From Methanosarcinaceae archaeon (lineage in GTDB: Archaea > Halobacteriota > Methanosarcinia > Methanosarcinales > Methanosarcinaceae): DNA of 15,379 nt. The stretch covers positions 1-15,379 of the forward strand of contig JAUWBW010000012.1 of assembly GCA_030609665.1 (NCBI GenBank). The letters are read 5' to 3'. Of this stretch, positions 7,211 through 14,475 are shown one piece after another. Each line of letters opens with the position of its first letter. Positions within the stretch are counted from its first letter, which is position 1. The position numbers were made by a program, and so were the translations under genes. The notes beneath the pieces are model-generated. The model made no database searches. It was not told the DNA's origin and saw nothing but the letters and a program-made list of their open reading frames with translations.

Positions 7211-7560
7211 TGACAAAAATGAAACTTGGAATAATCGAATATATAGACAGTGCTCACTACCTGCCAGGCCATGAAACATGCGGGATCGTGCATGGGCACA
7301 CGTACAAAGTTGAGATCGTGATCGAAGGCGAGAAGAAAGAGAGCGGGATGGTCATTGATTTCTATGATCTCAAGACCATCATAAAAGATGTCTTAAAAAA
7401 ATATGACCACACCATACTAAATGATATTCTTCCATATCCCAGTGCGGAAAATATTTGCGAGGATATCCATGCCAAACTTTCGGCAAGACTTGAATTCCCG
7501 CTAAGTGTGAGGATGTGGGAAGGGCATGGTAAGTGGTGTGAGATCAGTTCGATTGATTGA
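7210..7560 (+). CDS. queD: 6-carboxy-tetrahydropterin synthase QueD
   Basis: QueD makes 6-carboxy-5,6,7,8-tetrahydropterin from dihydroneopterin triphosphate, the step before QueE. The start is the ATG at 7210, overlapping the queE stop and preceded by GGGGGTG at 7197-7203; an in-frame ATG at 7195 is inside queE and less likely. The 116-residue protein has the zinc-binding histidines H16, H28 and H30 (AHYLPGH, HGH), the catalytic Cys24 in the CGxxHGH pattern, and the Asp-His pair D66-H67. The length is normal for the archaeal family. It is the last gene of the operon; a T5 tract follows at 7566-7570. Confidence 0.92.
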   Translation: MTKMKLGIIEYIDSAHYLPGHETCGIVHGHTYKVEIVIEGEKKESGMVIDFYDLKTIIKDVLKKYDHTILNDILPYPSAENICEDIHAKLSARLEFPLSVRMWEGHGKWCEISSID

Positions 7561-7631
7561 ACTGATTTTTATAATTGGTAAGATGGCCATTGAAATGCGA
7601 TTATTTTAGATGGGATCAAAACCAACATAAC

Positions 7632-7776
7632 CCCCGCAGGCGGCACATTTCAACCATTAACGCGAATGAAATGAATTTTTCCGCAGTAAATAATATTTGT
7701 AAAAATATATGCACATACTTGACCGGAACATCAGCGAAGATGTTTTCGATGATTGTGGAATGCGCCGCCTACGGCG
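7632..7776. repeat. Segment bounded by 21-base GC-rich inverted repeats
   Basis: Bases 7632-7652 match the reverse complement of 7756-7776 at 17 of 21 positions, including an uninterrupted AGGCGGC. They enclose about 103 AT-rich bases. The right repeat also contains its own small stem, CCGCC-TAC-GGCGG (7765-7777). This could be a tiny non-autonomous element or a folded leader; neither is proven. Confidence 0.45.
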
Positions 7777-7860
7777 GATTTACGTGTGATCAAAAAGATA
7801 TAAATAAATATAATTAAACATCATCATTCCAAAACATATATCAATGTTCGACCAATTCAA

Positions 7861-7876
7861 CCTAATATAATTTAGG
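7861..7876 (+). promoter_or_regulatory. Palindrome CCTAA-N6-TTAGG before nifB
   Basis: A perfect 5-6-5 inverted repeat lies 24 bases before the nifB start. Its geometry is that of an archaeal operator. The half-sites differ from the GGAA-N6-TTCC NrpR operators known for methanogen nif genes, so the regulator, if any, is unknown. Confidence 0.3.
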
Positions 7877-7899
7877 CTTGATAATACGGAGAGATAATT

Positions 7900-8817
7900 T
7901 TGTCTGATGAGAAAAACACTAAAGAGTGCTGCCCTGAATCTGATGAGAGAGACAGTGACTTCACACGATTGATATCAGAGCACCCATGTTATGATAAGAA
8001 TGCACAACATAAATTCGGCAGGATACATCTTCCTGTGGCTCCGGATTGCAATGTACAGTGCAAATTCTGTGTGCGTGAATTTGATTGCGTAAACGAAAGT
8101 CGTCCGGGTGTGACGAGCAAGGTGCTGACGCCGCAGGAAGCACTTGAGAAAGCGAAGGATGTCATCAAAGAACACCCGTTCATAAAAGTAGTAGGAATTG
8201 CCGGACCAGGCGACCCTCTTGCCAATGACGAGACATTCGAGACATTCGAATTGATAAAAAAGGAGTTTCCGGATATTACCCTTTGCATGAGCACGAATGG
8301 TCTTGTCCTGCCAGAGAAACTGCCTGAACTCGTACGTCTTGGCGTATCCACATTAACGGTTACGGTAAACGCTGTTGACCCGGAAATTATTGAAAAGATA
8401 TATTCATATATCATTTACGATGGTAAAGTGCTCAAAGGCATCGAGGCTGCAAAGATCATGCACCGCAACCAGATGGATGGTATAAAAGCGGCAGTTGAAG
8501 CGGGTCTTGTTTTGAAGATCAATACAGTGCTCATACCAACAATAAACGACGATCATATTATTGATATTGCCAAAAAGATGAAGGAGATGGGTGTATATAT
8601 TATGAACGTGATGCCGCTTATCAGTCAAGCTGAATTTGCACATATAACTCCTCCAACAGCGCAGGAACGTGCTGCTGTTCAAAAAGAATGCGAACCTTAT
8701 GTGACCCAGATGCGGCATTGCCGTCAGTGCAGAGCTGATGCCTATGGTTTGATTGGAGAGGATATGTCACAGGTAAGCGAGAAACGAAGGAAATTGATCA
8801 ATATAAAAAAGACATAG
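7900..8817 (+). CDS. nifB: NifB, radical SAM synthase of NifB-co (8Fe-9S-C cluster)
   Basis: NifB fuses two 4Fe-4S clusters and inserts a SAM-derived carbide to make the precursor of nitrogenase cofactors. The 305-residue protein is the short archaeal form without a C-terminal NifX-like domain. The radical SAM motif is C50-x3-C54-x2-C57, preceded by HPCYDKNAQHKFGRIHLPVAP (from residue 28), a NifB hallmark, and the C-terminal C274-x2-C277 with RADA provides further cluster ligands. The start is a TTG at 7900, seven bases after GGAGA (7888-7892); no ATG gives a full N-terminus. It ends with TAG, 11 bases before mmp2, so the two are co-transcribed. No structural nif gene is in the window. Confidence 0.93.
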   Translation: MSDEKNTKECCPESDERDSDFTRLISEHPCYDKNAQHKFGRIHLPVAPDCNVQCKFCVREFDCVNESRPGVTSKVLTPQEALEKAKDVIKEHPFIKVVGIAGPGDPLANDETFETFELIKKEFPDITLCMSTNGLVLPEKLPELVRLGVSTLTVTVNAVDPEIIEKIYSYIIYDGKVLKGIEAAKIMHRNQMDGIKAAVEAGLVLKINTVLIPTINDDHIIDIAKKMKEMGVYIMNVMPLISQAEFAHITPPTAQERAAVQKECEPYVTQMRHCRQCRADAYGLIGEDMSQVSEKRRKLINIKKT

Positions 8818-8828
8818 GCGGCATCACA

Positions 8829-9809
8829 TTGGATCTGGATAAACTTGTACGAAGCATAAGGGATTTTGAGGGTGTTACCCGCAAAAAACCTATTGCAGAT
8901 ATTGTTAAAATGTTCGAGACCGTGCGCAGTGAATATGGCGGCACGATAGTTGATTTCGGAGACGATGCGGCTGTTATTGATATTGACAGTGATGATGTCA
9001 TCCTTTTTGCGGCAGACGGTATCTGGGGAAAGTTACTGCGTGCAAGCCCGTGGTGGGCAGGCTACAGTTCTGTTGTTGTGAATATAAATGATATCTCGGC
9101 AATGGGCGGGCGTCCGCTTGCGATGGTAAATGTGATGTCATCTAACAATAAGCCTGCTTGCAAGGAAATGCTTCAGGGAATTACGGACGGAATCAAGAAA
9201 TTCGGAGTTCCAATGGTTGGCGGACACATGCACCCTGACACGCCTTACAGTTCACTGTCGGTTGCTATTATAGGTGTCGCAAAGAAAGATTGTCTTATAA
9301 GAAGTGATACTGCAAGTTCCGGTGATGCCATTATAGTTGCTTATGATATGGATGGGAAGATCGGTCCGAATTCACCGTACAGTTGGGATTCAACGTCTTT
9401 CAAAGATCCAAAATCAGTACGTGAAAAGTTCCTTGTGATGCAGACCATCGGAGAACAAAAAGTTGCTACTGCGGGAAAAGATATTTCCAATCCGGGTACG
9501 ATCGGTACATTGGGTATGTTGTGCGAGACCAGCAATGTCGGGGCATCCGTGGATCTTACAAAGATACCGATGCCGGATGGCGTTGATTTTGGACAATGGC
9601 TCAAGGTCTATCCGGCAACAGGGTATGTTATTACTGCAAAACCGGGTGATGCGGCTGAGTGTATCAGGATATTCGAGGATGTAGGAATTACTGCTGCTGT
9701 TGTAGGAGAGATCAATAACAGCCTGAAATTAGACATCTATGACGAAAACGATAGGGCAACTGTCTTTGATTTCAAGACTGACGACATAACTGGGATAACG
9801 GCTGAATGA
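8829..9809 (+). CDS. Methanogenesis marker protein 2 (PurM/AIR synthase-related)
   Basis: This 326-residue protein has the two-domain architecture of the PurM/SelD/HypE/ThiL ATP-using superfamily and belongs to the methanogenesis marker 2 family. The acidic nucleotide/metal motif GDDAAVID (44-51) and the NINDISAMGG block (85-94) are clear, followed by a GGHMHPDTP motif. Its substrate is not known; relatives phosphorylate or activate small molecules or thiocarboxylates. The start is a TTG at 8829 after AGGCGG, which overlaps the nifB stop. Adjacency to nifB suggests a shared process such as cofactor assembly for methyl-coenzyme M reductase; that is inference. Confidence 0.88.
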   Translation: MDLDKLVRSIRDFEGVTRKKPIADIVKMFETVRSEYGGTIVDFGDDAAVIDIDSDDVILFAADGIWGKLLRASPWWAGYSSVVVNINDISAMGGRPLAMVNVMSSNNKPACKEMLQGITDGIKKFGVPMVGGHMHPDTPYSSLSVAIIGVAKKDCLIRSDTASSGDAIIVAYDMDGKIGPNSPYSWDSTSFKDPKSVREKFLVMQTIGEQKVATAGKDISNPGTIGTLGMLCETSNVGASVDLTKIPMPDGVDFGQWLKVYPATGYVITAKPGDAAECIRIFEDVGITAAVVGEINNSLKLDIYDENDRATVFDFKTDDITGITAE

Positions 9810-9831
9810 GCCGTTATATATTTACTTTTTT
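9795..9831 (+). terminator. Hairpin terminator after mmp2
   Basis: ATAACGGCT (9795-9803) pairs perfectly with AGCCGTTAT (9809-9817) around a five-base loop containing the mmp2 stop, and a T6 run follows at 9826-9831. It separates mmp2 from the converging minus-strand gene. Confidence 0.75.
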
Positions 9832-9839
9832 GTATATTG

Positions 9840-10133
9840 CTAGTCGTCTCCATTGACCCATGCGTTCAATTCGTCATGCAGGAATTGTTCTGCTGCCTGA
9901 ACCTGCTCCAATTTGCCTCTTAGGCAAAGTAGTTCCCTTACGTCACATTCTACGATGTCGACATTCATTTTCCTGTCAAATGGTTCAAGGTCAAACTCTT
10001 CAACAAGATCGTAGATTATAGCTGAGGGTGTTCCCGGTGGGATTATCAGGTCATACATACCTTCAAGTTCCTTGTTTATTTCTTCCCAGTCTTCTTTTGT
10101 TTTTAGATCTTCAAATTTCAGCATTTTTGCCAT
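9840..10133 (-). CDS. Small acidic protein of unknown function
   Basis: I do not recognise this family. From the preferred start it is 97 residues, soluble and acidic, with a predicted alpha/beta pattern: a Lys/Glu-rich helix, MYDLIIPPGTPSAIIYDLVEEF, a second strand region with DIVECDVRELLCLRGK, and a terminal helix. The start at 10133 is chosen because GGTGAT (10138-10143 on this strand) sits four bases before it; an upstream in-frame ATG at 10145 has no such site. A TATA-like TATATATAC lies about 45-60 bases upstream on the same strand. It ends with TAG. It may be a separate transcript from the flavoprotein gene, since a terminator-like hairpin lies between them. Confidence 0.65.
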   Translation of the reverse strand: MAKMLKFEDLKTKEDWEEINKELEGMYDLIIPPGTPSAIIYDLVEEFDLEPFDRKMNVDIVECDVRELLCLRGKLEQVQAAEQFLHDELNAWVNGDD

Positions 10134-10225
10134 TATAATCACCATTTAATAAATTGAATGAAACGATTTGATGACACGTTTGTATATATAGTAAACGCTA
10201 CTGGACAAATCAGGAATATACTACT

Positions 10226-10261
10226 AAAAATGCGGGAACGATCTAATTGCTGTCGTCCCGC
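10226..10261 (-). terminator. Terminator after the flavoprotein gene
   Basis: GCGGGAACGA (10232-10241) pairs with TCGTCCCGC (10253-10261) with one bulged A. Read on the minus strand, the stem is followed by TTTTT (10230-10226), giving a rho-independent-like terminator for the gene ending at 10306. Confidence 0.6.
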
Positions 10262-10305
10262 GATTGAAATATACCTTATTTGATTAGTTTAAACCAAATT
10301 TACAA

Positions 10306-10710
10306 TCACAATATCTTCTCGCCCGCATGTTCTCCGGACATTGAGTTGAATATTTCCTCAACATGCATAACTGCGGCGGCTTTTGCTGGCAAGTTCACAT
10401 TTCTGGCGTGCACCCATTCAACCATATCATCATAGATCGAACCTGATGTTACAAGTTCCACGCTGCCTTTAACTTGATATGCCCTTTTTGCCTTGCCATC
10501 ATGCACAACGAATGATATTTTCGGATTTTCCTTAATATTTGCTTCAGTCTTTTTGAAGTAATTATTTGCAATTAATATTGTTTCATCATCCAGTATTTTC
10601 AGCAAACCCACAAGTGCGACATTTGGCACACCGTCGTTACTGGCTGTTGCAATAGGTATTGGTCTTTGATTATCGATCGTTTCTTTTACTTCATGCGGCA
10701 TTTTTACCAT
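10306..10710 (-). CDS. Pyridoxamine 5'-phosphate oxidase-like flavin protein
   Basis: This small split-barrel protein of the PNPOx/FMN-binding superfamily probably binds FMN or F420 as a dimer in the cytoplasm. The order of elements is family-like: an N-terminal helix, IPIATASNDGVPNVALVG as the first strand pair, then ILIANNYFKKTEANIKENPKISFVV, which covers the phosphate-binding region, and YQVKGSVELV. The substrate cannot be told. I prefer the ATG at 10710 (134 residues), 11 bases after GGAG; the ATG at 10719 is only two bases from it. It is divergent from the membrane protein, and the 190-base gap carries TATA-like sequences on both strands. Confidence 0.75.
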   Translation of the reverse strand: MVKMPHEVKETIDNQRPIPIATASNDGVPNVALVGLLKILDDETILIANNYFKKTEANIKENPKISFVVHDGKAKRAYQVKGSVELVTSGSIYDDMVEWVHARNVNLPAKAAAVMHVEEIFNSMSGEHAGEKIL

Positions 10711-10808
10711 GTTAATCATATCTCCTATCTATTTATTGTCCACGTTTTTGACTATTGAAGTTTAATCAAATATGTATTTATAATTAATCCACCACAGGAA
10801 TTGCGTCC

Positions 10809-10832
10809 AATCAATTGTTGTTGAAATTGATT
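10809..10832. promoter_or_regulatory. 8-bp inverted repeat in the divergent promoter region
   Basis: AATCAATT (10809-10816) and AATTGATT (10825-10832) are exact inverted copies separated by eight bases. Sitting between two divergent genes, this could be an operator; no known regulator is implied. Confidence 0.35.
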
Positions 10833-10867
10833 TAGTAAGTATAGCCAAAATTACAACCTCTACAAAA

Positions 10868-10875
10868 TTTATATA
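10868..10875 (+). promoter_or_regulatory. TATA box of the membrane protein gene
   Basis: TTTATATA is centred about 26 bases before the ATG at 10898, which predicts a leaderless transcript. The following bases ATATACAACGAG also match the junction of the 60-bp elements before queC. Confidence 0.5.
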
Positions 10876-10897
10876 TACAACGAGCATAGTTTATAAC

Positions 10898-11536
10898 ATG
10901 GCACTTCAAAAGAAGTGCTGGTTGTGCACTACAATCATTTCAGGGTGTTTTGGAATGGTGGATGAAAAAACGGAATCAGAACCTGTTATTCAATATGTTG
11001 ATGATAAGTTAACCACAGAACATATGCCCATTGAGTTTAGTTTTGTAGTTAAAAACCTGATTCGTTCACAATTCAGGCAGCGCAATATATTTGACAGAAA
11101 ACAGAAATTCCAGGCATTCCTTGCAGTCGGGGCATTTATTACTTTTGGAATAGGGGATAGCGTTACTGGTGCATTCATGATGATTTCCTGTGGTTTGGGT
11201 GCAGAAGCAAACCCAATCATGCGGTATCTGGTTGAGACACAAGGGAGCATCGGATTAATCTTATTCAAATTATGGATCACAATGGCTCTTTTGTCAATTG
11301 TTATAGTGATCCAGGACTTATCAAAGGAATCCACTTACTGGACTACAAATGGATTTCTGGTCGCATTTGGTATTGGCGGTGTTCTGGCAACAACATCGAA
11401 TTTGATGCGCACATTTTCGTTTGATTTTTTTGGGTATGGCACGCCATCGCCCATATTGGTTATACTGGTGTATTTAATGTTAACTATTGGACTGGTGGCA
11501 CTTGGCGGCATTGCTGACAAGAAAAGTACAATATAG
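10898..11536 (+). CDS. Four-helix membrane protein, DUF5658-like
   Basis: This 212-residue integral membrane protein is of unknown function. A hydrophilic N-terminal part (about 1-72) precedes four hydrophobic stretches at roughly 74-98, 117-138, 151-169 and 184-204. The first helix pair has Asp87, then EANP at 103-106 and Lys124, a pattern I associate with DUF5658 membrane proteins; this match is from memory. The ATG at 10898 lies where a leaderless message would start. An ATG at 10954 (MVDEKTESE) is the main alternative and would remove a Cys-containing leader. It ends with TAG. No partner is implied by the neighbours. Confidence 0.65.
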   Translation: MALQKKCWLCTTIISGCFGMVDEKTESEPVIQYVDDKLTTEHMPIEFSFVVKNLIRSQFRQRNIFDRKQKFQAFLAVGAFITFGIGDSVTGAFMMISCGLGAEANPIMRYLVETQGSIGLILFKLWITMALLSIVIVIQDLSKESTYWTTNGFLVAFGIGGVLATTSNLMRTFSFDFFGYGTPSPILVILVYLMLTIGLVALGGIADKKSTI

Positions 11537-11634
11537 TTAATGTAAAGCAAAACCTATTAACCATGACCTCGTTAATATCGTTTTGTAGAGTATTTTATTA
11601 CGAATTTTAACTAGAATAGAACGAGGTACAAATA

Positions 11635-12576
11635 ATGGTTATGGAAGATGATTGGGATACGCGGAAGCCCGGAAGTCCGCCTGAGATAAAGATTGAAGGA
11701 ATTCCACCTATATTAGGTACGATCTTACGGTCAGTTGCAATAATATTTGTAATATTGTTTATCTTTTCAGTGATGTTCGGCTCGATCTTGGTTTCAGTTG
11801 GCGCGGGAGAAGTTGGAGTAAAATTCAACCAGTTTGGCGGTGTTGAGTCTGATGAACTTGGCGAAGGGTTACACATTGTCATGCCATGGGTGAGTGTTAC
11901 AAAGTACTCTGTCAGAAGTGAAGTATATACTATGAGTGCCCAGCCATCAGAAGGCGAGCGTGTGGGTGATGACCAGATTACCGCATTGACCAGCGAAGGA
12001 TTGATGCTTGGAATGGACATGACGGTCAGGTATCGGCTTATATCAGCAGATGCAAGCGATGTTCACCAGACATTGGGTATGGGATATGCAGAAAAGATCA
12101 TACGTCCTACAATCAAATCAGTGATAAGGGAAGTTGTGTCCAAACATACGGCTATGGAAGTCTATGGTGAGGAGAGACAACTCGTAGCATCAGAGATGGT
12201 AACTATATTGGAGGATGCACTGGTTGATGATGGTATCATCGTTGAAGAAGTCCTTCTCCGAAACGTCAAACTGCCTGACAGGGTTGCTACTGCAATTGAA
12301 GAGAAATTACAAGCTGATCAGGATGCCCAGAGAATGGTATTTGTCAAGCAGAAAGAACAGCTTGAAGCTGAGCGAAAGGTCATCGAAGCAACCGGTATTG
12401 CCGATGCAACTATTATTGCTGCAACCGGTGAGGCTGAAGCACTTCGCATAATCAATCAGGAAATTGCAAAGAACCCGGACCTGATCAACTACAAGTACAT
12501 CCAGATGCTTCAGGGTCAGGAGATCCAGACAATGGTCGTCCCTACTGATCAGGGACTGATACTGGATGCAAGTTAA
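11635..12576 (+). CDS. SPFH/band 7 (prohibitin-like) membrane protein
   Basis: This 313-residue membrane-anchored scaffold is of the stomatin/prohibitin/flotillin class, which forms ring-like assemblies and organises membrane proteins or proteases. A cytoplasmic N-terminus of about 30 residues is followed by one transmembrane helix at 31-55, the SPFH domain (about 55-225), and a Glu/Gln/Ala-rich coiled coil at about 225-275 before a short tail. GAGGT at 11623-11627 sits seven bases before the ATG. The lysin-motif or NfeD-type protease partners often found with this family are absent. It is 28 bases ahead of the phosphopantothenate synthetase gene, so co-transcription is possible though no functional link is known. 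Confidence 0.85.
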   Translation: MVMEDDWDTRKPGSPPEIKIEGIPPILGTILRSVAIIFVILFIFSVMFGSILVSVGAGEVGVKFNQFGGVESDELGEGLHIVMPWVSVTKYSVRSEVYTMSAQPSEGERVGDDQITALTSEGLMLGMDMTVRYRLISADASDVHQTLGMGYAEKIIRPTIKSVIREVVSKHTAMEVYGEERQLVASEMVTILEDALVDDGIIVEEVLLRNVKLPDRVATAIEEKLQADQDAQRMVFVKQKEQLEAERKVIEATGIADATIIAATGEAEALRIINQEIAKNPDLINYKYIQMLQGQEIQTMVVPTDQGLILDAS

Positions 12577-12604
12577 GCTGGTAAACAAATAAAAGGTTGA
12601 CAGC

Positions 12605-13375
12605 ATGACCCAGATACCTGTGGAGCACCCCCGATATGAATCTCTCATGACGCGTGAGAAGATCGTTGAAGGGGTGCAAACCGGTATTACCAGCAAGCAG
12701 GGTTTGATCGCGCAAGGTCGGGGTGAGACTTTTGATTACCTGCTTGGCGAACGCACAACCGCAACCGCCGCATATGCAGAGCGTGCGGCGGTTGCATTAC
12801 TTCTTCTTGCACAAGACCCCATTATTTCAGTAAATGGCAATGTGGCAGCGCTTGTGCCGGATTCAATTGTTGCGTTGTCTGATGTAACAGGCGCGCCGCT
12901 TGAGATAAATCTCTTTCACAGGAGCGAGGCACGCATGCATAAGATCATCGTGCATCTAAAAGCCCATGGCGCATCGAATGTTCTTGGCAAGAAGGGAGAT
13001 GCACGCCTTGATCTGGATCATGATCGGGCAATCGTGGACGAAGAAGGGATTTACAGTTCAGATGTTGTGCTGGTACCTCTTGAAGATGGGGACCGATGTG
13101 GAACACTTGTTAGTATGGGAAAGAATGTTATTACAATTGACTTAAACCCTCTCTCGCGTACATCTCTTTCATCAAATGTATCCATTATTGACAATATCAC
13201 TCGTGCAATCCCGAACATGGTGCAATTTGCAAAAGAGATGAAACACAATAAAACTGAAGAACTGCAATCTATCGTCGATTCATATAATAATGATAAAGTG
13301 CTTTCCTCTGCAATGTATGAGATGTCTGAAACACTAAAGAACATGTCAATTGAGCGTGGTATTGAATGGATCTGA
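12605..13375 (+). CDS. 4-phosphopantoate-beta-alanine ligase (phosphopantothenate synthetase)
   Basis: This is the archaeal enzyme that joins 4-phosphopantoate and beta-alanine with ATP to give 4-phosphopantothenate, replacing bacterial pantothenate synthetase and kinase in CoA synthesis. The 256-residue length is typical. The N-terminal signature is HPRYESL (8-14), REKIVEG (17-23) and GLIAQGRGETFDYLLGE (33-49), then the NGN-containing block and the SEAR/HGAS segment. AGGTTGA precedes the ATG. Its last 10 bases overlap the HD gene, so the two are translationally coupled. Confidence 0.9.
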   Translation: MTQIPVEHPRYESLMTREKIVEGVQTGITSKQGLIAQGRGETFDYLLGERTTATAAYAERAAVALLLLAQDPIISVNGNVAALVPDSIVALSDVTGAPLEINLFHRSEARMHKIIVHLKAHGASNVLGKKGDARLDLDHDRAIVDEEGIYSSDVVLVPLEDGDRCGTLVSMGKNVITIDLNPLSRTSLSSNVSIIDNITRAIPNMVQFAKEMKHNKTEELQSIVDSYNNDKVLSSAMYEMSETLKNMSIERGIEWI

Positions 13376-14019
13376 TCGATAAGACGCGCAGTTATGTATC
13401 AGAGGTTCTCAGGGATGAGCCAAGTACACACGATATGTCGCATATCGATCGTGTGGAATCTGTTTGTATCAAGATCCATGAACACGAAGGTGGGGATATT
13501 AAAGTGCTGCGGCTTGCCGCACTTTTACACGACGTTGGTATCGTGAGGGAGCATAATGAAGGCGGCGACCATGCCGAATATAGTGCAGAGATCGCACGTG
13601 AATTCTTATCCCGTGCTGGTGCAGATAATAGTCTGGTGGATCATGTGACTTCATGCATACGGACACACCGATTTAGTCGTGGTTTGAAGGCAGAATCCAT
13701 CGAAGCGCAAATATTGCAGGATGCGGATCGGATCGATGCACTTGGTGCGGTCGGGATATTCCGCTCACTTGTTTCTATGGGCGCCCTCCGTGCACTCAAG
13801 CAGACAATCGGTACTGTAAAAGAAACATCGATGAATGCATATACTCAGGACCCTTTTGAGGGTTTTGGCGATTATATGGAAAACAAGCCGTTCAAGATAA
13901 AGAACCGGTTGAATACCGATGCTGCAAGAAAGATCGCGGATGAGCGACTTGCGGTGATGCATGCGTATCTTGAGGCGTTGGAAATGGAAACATCCCCAGA
14001 TTTTAACATACCTCAATAG
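13366..14019 (+). CDS. HD-domain phosphohydrolase (YedJ-like)
   Basis: This 217-residue cytoplasmic metal-dependent phosphohydrolase belongs to the HD superfamily. The metal ligands fit H26 (HDMSHIDRV), H55-D56 (LLHDVG) and D119 in QDADRIDALG, the usual H...HD...D order. The DADRIDALGAVGI segment resembles the YedJ-type subgroup, whose members are thought to act on nucleotides or small phosphate esters; the substrate is unknown. The start overlaps the preceding ligase gene by 10 bases. A link to CoA intermediates (for example clearing a phosphorylated by-product) is suggested only by this coupling. It ends with TAG. Confidence 0.82.
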   Translation: MDLIDKTRSYVSEVLRDEPSTHDMSHIDRVESVCIKIHEHEGGDIKVLRLAALLHDVGIVREHNEGGDHAEYSAEIAREFLSRAGADNSLVDHVTSCIRTHRFSRGLKAESIEAQILQDADRIDALGAVGIFRSLVSMGALRALKQTIGTVKETSMNAYTQDPFEGFGDYMENKPFKIKNRLNTDAARKIADERLAVMHAYLEALEMETSPDFNIPQ

Positions 14020-14035
14020 TAAAGAAAAGTAATGA

Positions 14036-14212
14036 ATCGTAGATAGACGTGATATACTGATGAAACTTGAATATAAATCCGGATTGATCAAATGGAACCA
14101 CAACGCGCGCAAAGAGCACTACTGCCTGTTCTCAAAAAGTGGTTTTACAAAATGCCTGCGCGAAGTTGCAAAAACTTAGAATGTTTTACTTTTTGCACTG
14201 GATGATCTCTAA
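14036..14212 (+). pseudogene. Broken C-terminal tail of an archaeal AAA ATPase (DUF234-like)
   Basis: A short frame from 14036 (ATG at 14060) reads KWNHNARKEHYCLFSKSGFT and continues to TAG at 14177. In the same frame after the TAG comes NVLLFALDDL and then TAA at 14210. The block LFSKSGFT followed by a helix and VLLFDLDDL-like end is the known tail of archaeal ATPases with a DUF234 domain, which are normally about 400-480 residues. Only the last 50 or so residues remain and they are interrupted by the stop, so this is a relic. Other genes here end in TAG, which argues against reading it as pyrrolysine. Confidence 0.65.
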
Positions 14213-14475
14213 ATATGAGTGGGGAGGGGAATTTTAAACCGCCATTGACACAATATGATCGGCGGTGGCATATATACCAAGGACGGTGGCCGTGCCAGAG
14301 GTTGAGATCATGTACGGCCGTCAGTTTGTCGAATCGTTTTGTGAGGGCATGTGCCTATATGAAGTTCAATGTATCACCGAATTCACAATGTCAGGGGATG
14401 GAAGGGGGCCAGACAGATGCGAAAAATGACGCGACCGCGCGCAGCGCGGCACGTTCCTACACCATGAACATGAAA
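14213..14475. other. GC-rich decayed or structured region
   Basis: No recognisable gene is present. Against an AT-rich background it contains several GC-rich pairings: ACCGCC (14238-14243) with GGCGGT (14261-14266), GGCCGT (14287-14292) with ACGGCC near 14322-14327, and a perfect CCGCGC-GCA-GCGCGG stem around 14434-14448. A GTG-started frame at 14265-14429 codes for a 54-residue Cys-containing peptide with plausible composition but no clear ribosome site or family. It may be remnant coding DNA or a structured RNA. Confidence 0.35.

Larger units (their letters stand above)
7561..7899. other. 339-base leader region of nifB
   Basis: No gene is supported here; the frame at 7575-7817 has no ribosome site and an arbitrary composition. 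The region holds a pair of GC-rich inverted repeats about 100 bases apart, a TATA-like ATATAAATA at 7797-7806, the small palindrome CCTAA-N6-TTAGG at 7861-7876, and the nifB ribosome site. Confidence 0.5.

Noticed and set aside
7575..7817. 80-codon open frame before nifB
   Set aside because: There is no ribosome site or recognisable domain, and it spans both inverted repeats; it looks like chance.
14177..14179. In-frame TAG as a pyrrolysine codon
   Set aside because: Five genes in the window use TAG as their stop, and the surrounding frame is only a C-terminal fragment.
14287..14327. Possible group II intron domain V (GGCCGT...GTACGGCC)
   Set aside because: The outer stem pairs, but the expected bulge, inner helix, GNRA loop and the usual AGC triad context are missing, and no reverse transcriptase is nearby.
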